Shown one piece after another: positions 62,837-64,000 of a stretch of 64,000 nucleotides of DNA. The stretch covers positions 1,701,109 to 1,765,108 of the forward strand of contig CAWUEW020000003.1 in assembly GCA_963921255.3 (NCBI GenBank), read 5' to 3'. The DNA comes from JANSYL01 sp963921255 (GTDB taxonomy: Bacteria > Pseudomonadota > Alphaproteobacteria > Rhodobacterales > Rhodobacteraceae). The notes beneath the pieces were generated by a model. The model searched no databases. It was not told where the DNA came from and saw only the letters and a program-made list of their open reading frames with translations. The stretch's first letter is position 1; every line of letters begins with the position of its first letter. A program made the translations under genes and the position numbers.

Positions 62837-63075
62837 TTCCACCTCCTTTGCGGAAATCCGGAGGTTTTCTGCCGGAATTCTGTCGGCGCTTTGCCGGTTT
62901 CCGAGGCTTCGGTGACGGCGGTGATCAGGGCAACATAGTCTTGCGACTGTGCAATGTCCTGGAGGATCACATGCCGGATATAACCCGCCTGGGTCATGCC
63001 TTTGGCCGCAATGACTTTCATCATGGCGTTGTACTGGCCATCGGTCAGCGTGGTGCGGGCTTCGAGGTCTTTCAC
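62833..63075 (-). CDS. Small ribbon-helix-helix-like protein
   Basis: The 80-residue protein (GTG start) has ARTTLTDGQYNAMMKVIAAKGMTQAGYIRHVILQDIA. A beta strand then two helices is the layout of RHH DNA-binding proteins. It could be an early regulator. It is coupled to the Ash-like frame by ATGA. Confidence 0.6.
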   Translation of the reverse strand: MKDLEARTTLTDGQYNAMMKVIAAKGMTQAGYIRHVILQDIAQSQDYVALITAVTEASETGKAPTEFRQKTSGFPQRRWK

Positions 63076-63371
63076 AACGTCCCTCCCACATCCGGGTACG
63101 CGGTTACGAAACCATCGTCCTCGAGGTCTTCCACGTCTTTGCGCTCCAGCTCAGCCAGATACGTCCAGCTGAGCGCAGCATCGAGATCATCGCCGCCGCC
63201 CGCCTCAATCCCGTGCAGGGTGATCTGCGAGAACGGAAAGGTCTTGCGCGTCACCCATGCGCCATCCGTCTCGCGGACTTCCCCTGTAATGGCGTCCATC
63301 AGATCCTCGTCCTTGAGATCGCGGATGCGGTCCAGGAAAGCGTCACGCGCTGTGCCGGAGAAAGGGGTCAT
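63072..63371 (-). CDS. Small phage early protein, unknown
   Basis: The 99-residue acidic protein (MTPFSGTARDAFLDRIRDLKDEDLMDAITGEVRETDGAW) has helices in the first half and WTYLAELERKDVEDLEDDGFVTAYPDVGGTL at the end. The stop overlaps the next start (GTGA). Confidence 0.6.
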   Translation of the reverse strand: MTPFSGTARDAFLDRIRDLKDEDLMDAITGEVRETDGAWVTRKTFPFSQITLHGIEAGGGDDLDAALSWTYLAELERKDVEDLEDDGFVTAYPDVGGTL

Positions 63372-63469
63372 GTCACGCGATCCTTTCCCTGTTAGACTGT
63401 GTGGCGCGACCCGCCCCGACCGACGGGCCGCGCCGATCCACGCAGCGCTCGGGAAGGAAAGCGGCATGG

Positions 63470-64000
63470 ATGTTGGGGGGTTTGAGTGAATGGATCGTCG
63501 CCGTTGCGAGCATCATCGCTGCTTGGGCGAGCACCGTCGCCGCCTTGACGGGGGTTTGGACCTACAAAAGACAGAGACGCAAGGACATGCGACAGCCACC
63601 GATCTTTGAAGTGACCCCAGAGCAGGACGCCCTGATCCCGGATGTTCTGCATCTTGGCGTCACTGTCCGCAATCAAGAGACTGCCGACTACGTCCTTGAA
63701 GGCATTGACGCCCGGTACCCGATCTTTATCGCTGAAAAGGATATCCCGCAAAGTTTTCACGGACCGGGGCACCCGGTGGACTGGGCGGGCGTCGAGAATG
63801 TGCCCTTGCACAGGTTTGTGCCAGCGGGGCGGCGCACAAGAAGAAACGGCGACCATTACAGTTTCTCGCTTTCCGGCAAAGCCAGGTTCGCCTTTTCCAG
63901 CCGCGCCACACGCGCCTCGATCTGGTTTGTCTGGTCCTGGAAAGATGAGTCCCGCTCCCGCAAGACGCGAAAAAGCATCCACATGGCGCCCAAGGTGACG
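63470..64000 (+). CDS. Membrane-anchored protein of unknown function, 3' end outside window
   Basis: From ATG 63470 the frame is open to the window edge (177 codons). It begins with a membrane segment (WIVAVASIIAAWASTVAALTGVWTYKRQRRKD), then a soluble part with a beta-rich start (MRQPPIFEVTPEQDALIPDVLHLGVTVRNQETADYVLEGIDARYPIFIAEKD). It reads against the phage operon, so it could be a lysogenic-conversion gene. The last 45 codons overlap an antisense candidate gene, so the exact 3' part is uncertain. Confidence 0.55.
   Translation, partial: MLGGLSEWIVAVASIIAAWASTVAALTGVWTYKRQRRKDMRQPPIFEVTPEQDALIPDVLHLGVTVRNQETADYVLEGIDARYPIFIAEKDIPQSFHGPGHPVDWAGVENVPLHRFVPAGRRTRRNGDHYSFSLSGKARFAFSSRATRASIWFVWSWKDESRSRKTRKSIHMAPKVT
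63856..64000 (-). CDS. Partial coiled-coil/membrane protein at the right edge
   Basis: On the minus strand a frame open at the window edge reads VTLGAMWMLFRVLRERDSSFQDQTNQIEARVARLEKANLALPESEKL, then a TAA at 63858-63856. It has a hydrophobic start and a regular heptad coil, which looks like a real C-terminus. It lies antisense to the plus-strand frame with shared third positions, so only one of the two may be real here. Confidence 0.4.
   Translation of the reverse strand, partial: VTLGAMWMLFRVLRERDSSFQDQTNQIEARVARLEKANLALPESEKL

Larger units (their letters stand above)
34200..64000 (-). mobile_element. Siphovirus-type prophage, right end outside the window
   Basis: From about 34,200 on, nearly all genes are phage-like and read leftwards in tight overlaps (ATGA). 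They cover early replication, terminase, portal, head, lysis, tail tube, tape measure and tail tip. Host genes stop at 34,095. No integrase, repressor or transposase is visible, so integration type is unknown. The left edge is set from gene content. No repeat marking an attachment site can be confirmed without the right end. Confidence 0.92.

Noticed and set aside
63392..63982. Minus-strand 196-codon frame near the right edge
   Set aside because: It lacks a ribosome site and sensible composition. The other two frames (plus from 63470, minus ending at 63856) are more protein-like.
34200..64000. Gene transfer agent
   Set aside because: Some tail genes resemble GTA genes, but the cluster has replication genes, a PBSX-type terminase, spanins, a TA pair and a different order from the RcGTA cluster, so a prophage fits better.

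Overview
The window looks like a chromosomal segment of a marine alphaproteobacterium of the Rhodobacteraceae (Roseobacter group). The evidence is the GC-rich coding style, the gene orders rpmF-plsX-fabH-ihfA-merR-tRNA-Pro and cysG-DUF2849-cysI-cysH-DUF934-fpr, and a DMSP lyase of the DddP type with all its metal ligands. Species and replicon cannot be fixed from the sequence alone.

Bases 1 to about 34,100 are host chromosome. They run as follows: a truncated EamA transporter; enolase; a membrane histidine kinase; a DUF985 cupin; anmK; tyrS; a FemAB-like acyltransferase; an OlsB-like acyltransferase; bamE; the DUF177-rpmF-plsX-fabH-ihfA-merR block; tRNA-Pro(GGG); dCTP deaminase; a methyltransferase coupled to a HODM-like haem protein, divergent from dddP; a Hint-domain protein; an aminoglycoside-phosphotransferase-like kinase; an alpha/beta-hydrolase-OsmC fusion; an Lrp regulator divergent from the assimilatory sulfate reduction operon; an acidic membrane-anchored protein; infC, which appears to start at AUA; coxM/coxS/xdhC-like genes without a large subunit; orphan ureE and ureF; and a tandem pair of secreted paralogues, the second apparently lacking its 5' end.

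From about 34,200 to the right edge the sequence is a prophage of siphovirus type, read almost entirely leftwards (minus strand). Read in its own direction, early genes lie at the right: small proteins, an Ash-like leader with P4-style complementary elements, and a VapE-type helicase/primase. A 300-bp AT-rich gap packed with 9-bp repeats follows. Then come a frameshifted small-terminase candidate, the large terminase, portal, Mu F-like head protein, DUF2213 protein, decoration-like protein, major capsid, small head proteins, a long tail fibre, a lysis cassette (coil/membrane protein, SAR/TM-type muramidase, i-spanin, o-spanin), head-tail joining proteins, the major tail protein, tail assembly chaperones, the tape measure and two tail-tip proteins. 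A plus-strand HigBA toxin-antitoxin pair, preceded by a broken HTH gene, sits inside the head operon. No integrase or repressor is in the window, so the right end of the prophage lies beyond base 64,000.

The most unusual element is the major tail protein. Its N-terminal loop carries five near-identical 46-residue beta-propeller-like repeats. A second tail protein carries about nine 30-residue repeats, and both arrays show an alternating two-unit pattern. Other points worth checking are the P4-like RNA immunity arrangement, the phased inverted repeats downstream of vapE, and a set of small coiled-coil proteins that share near-identical DNA ends.
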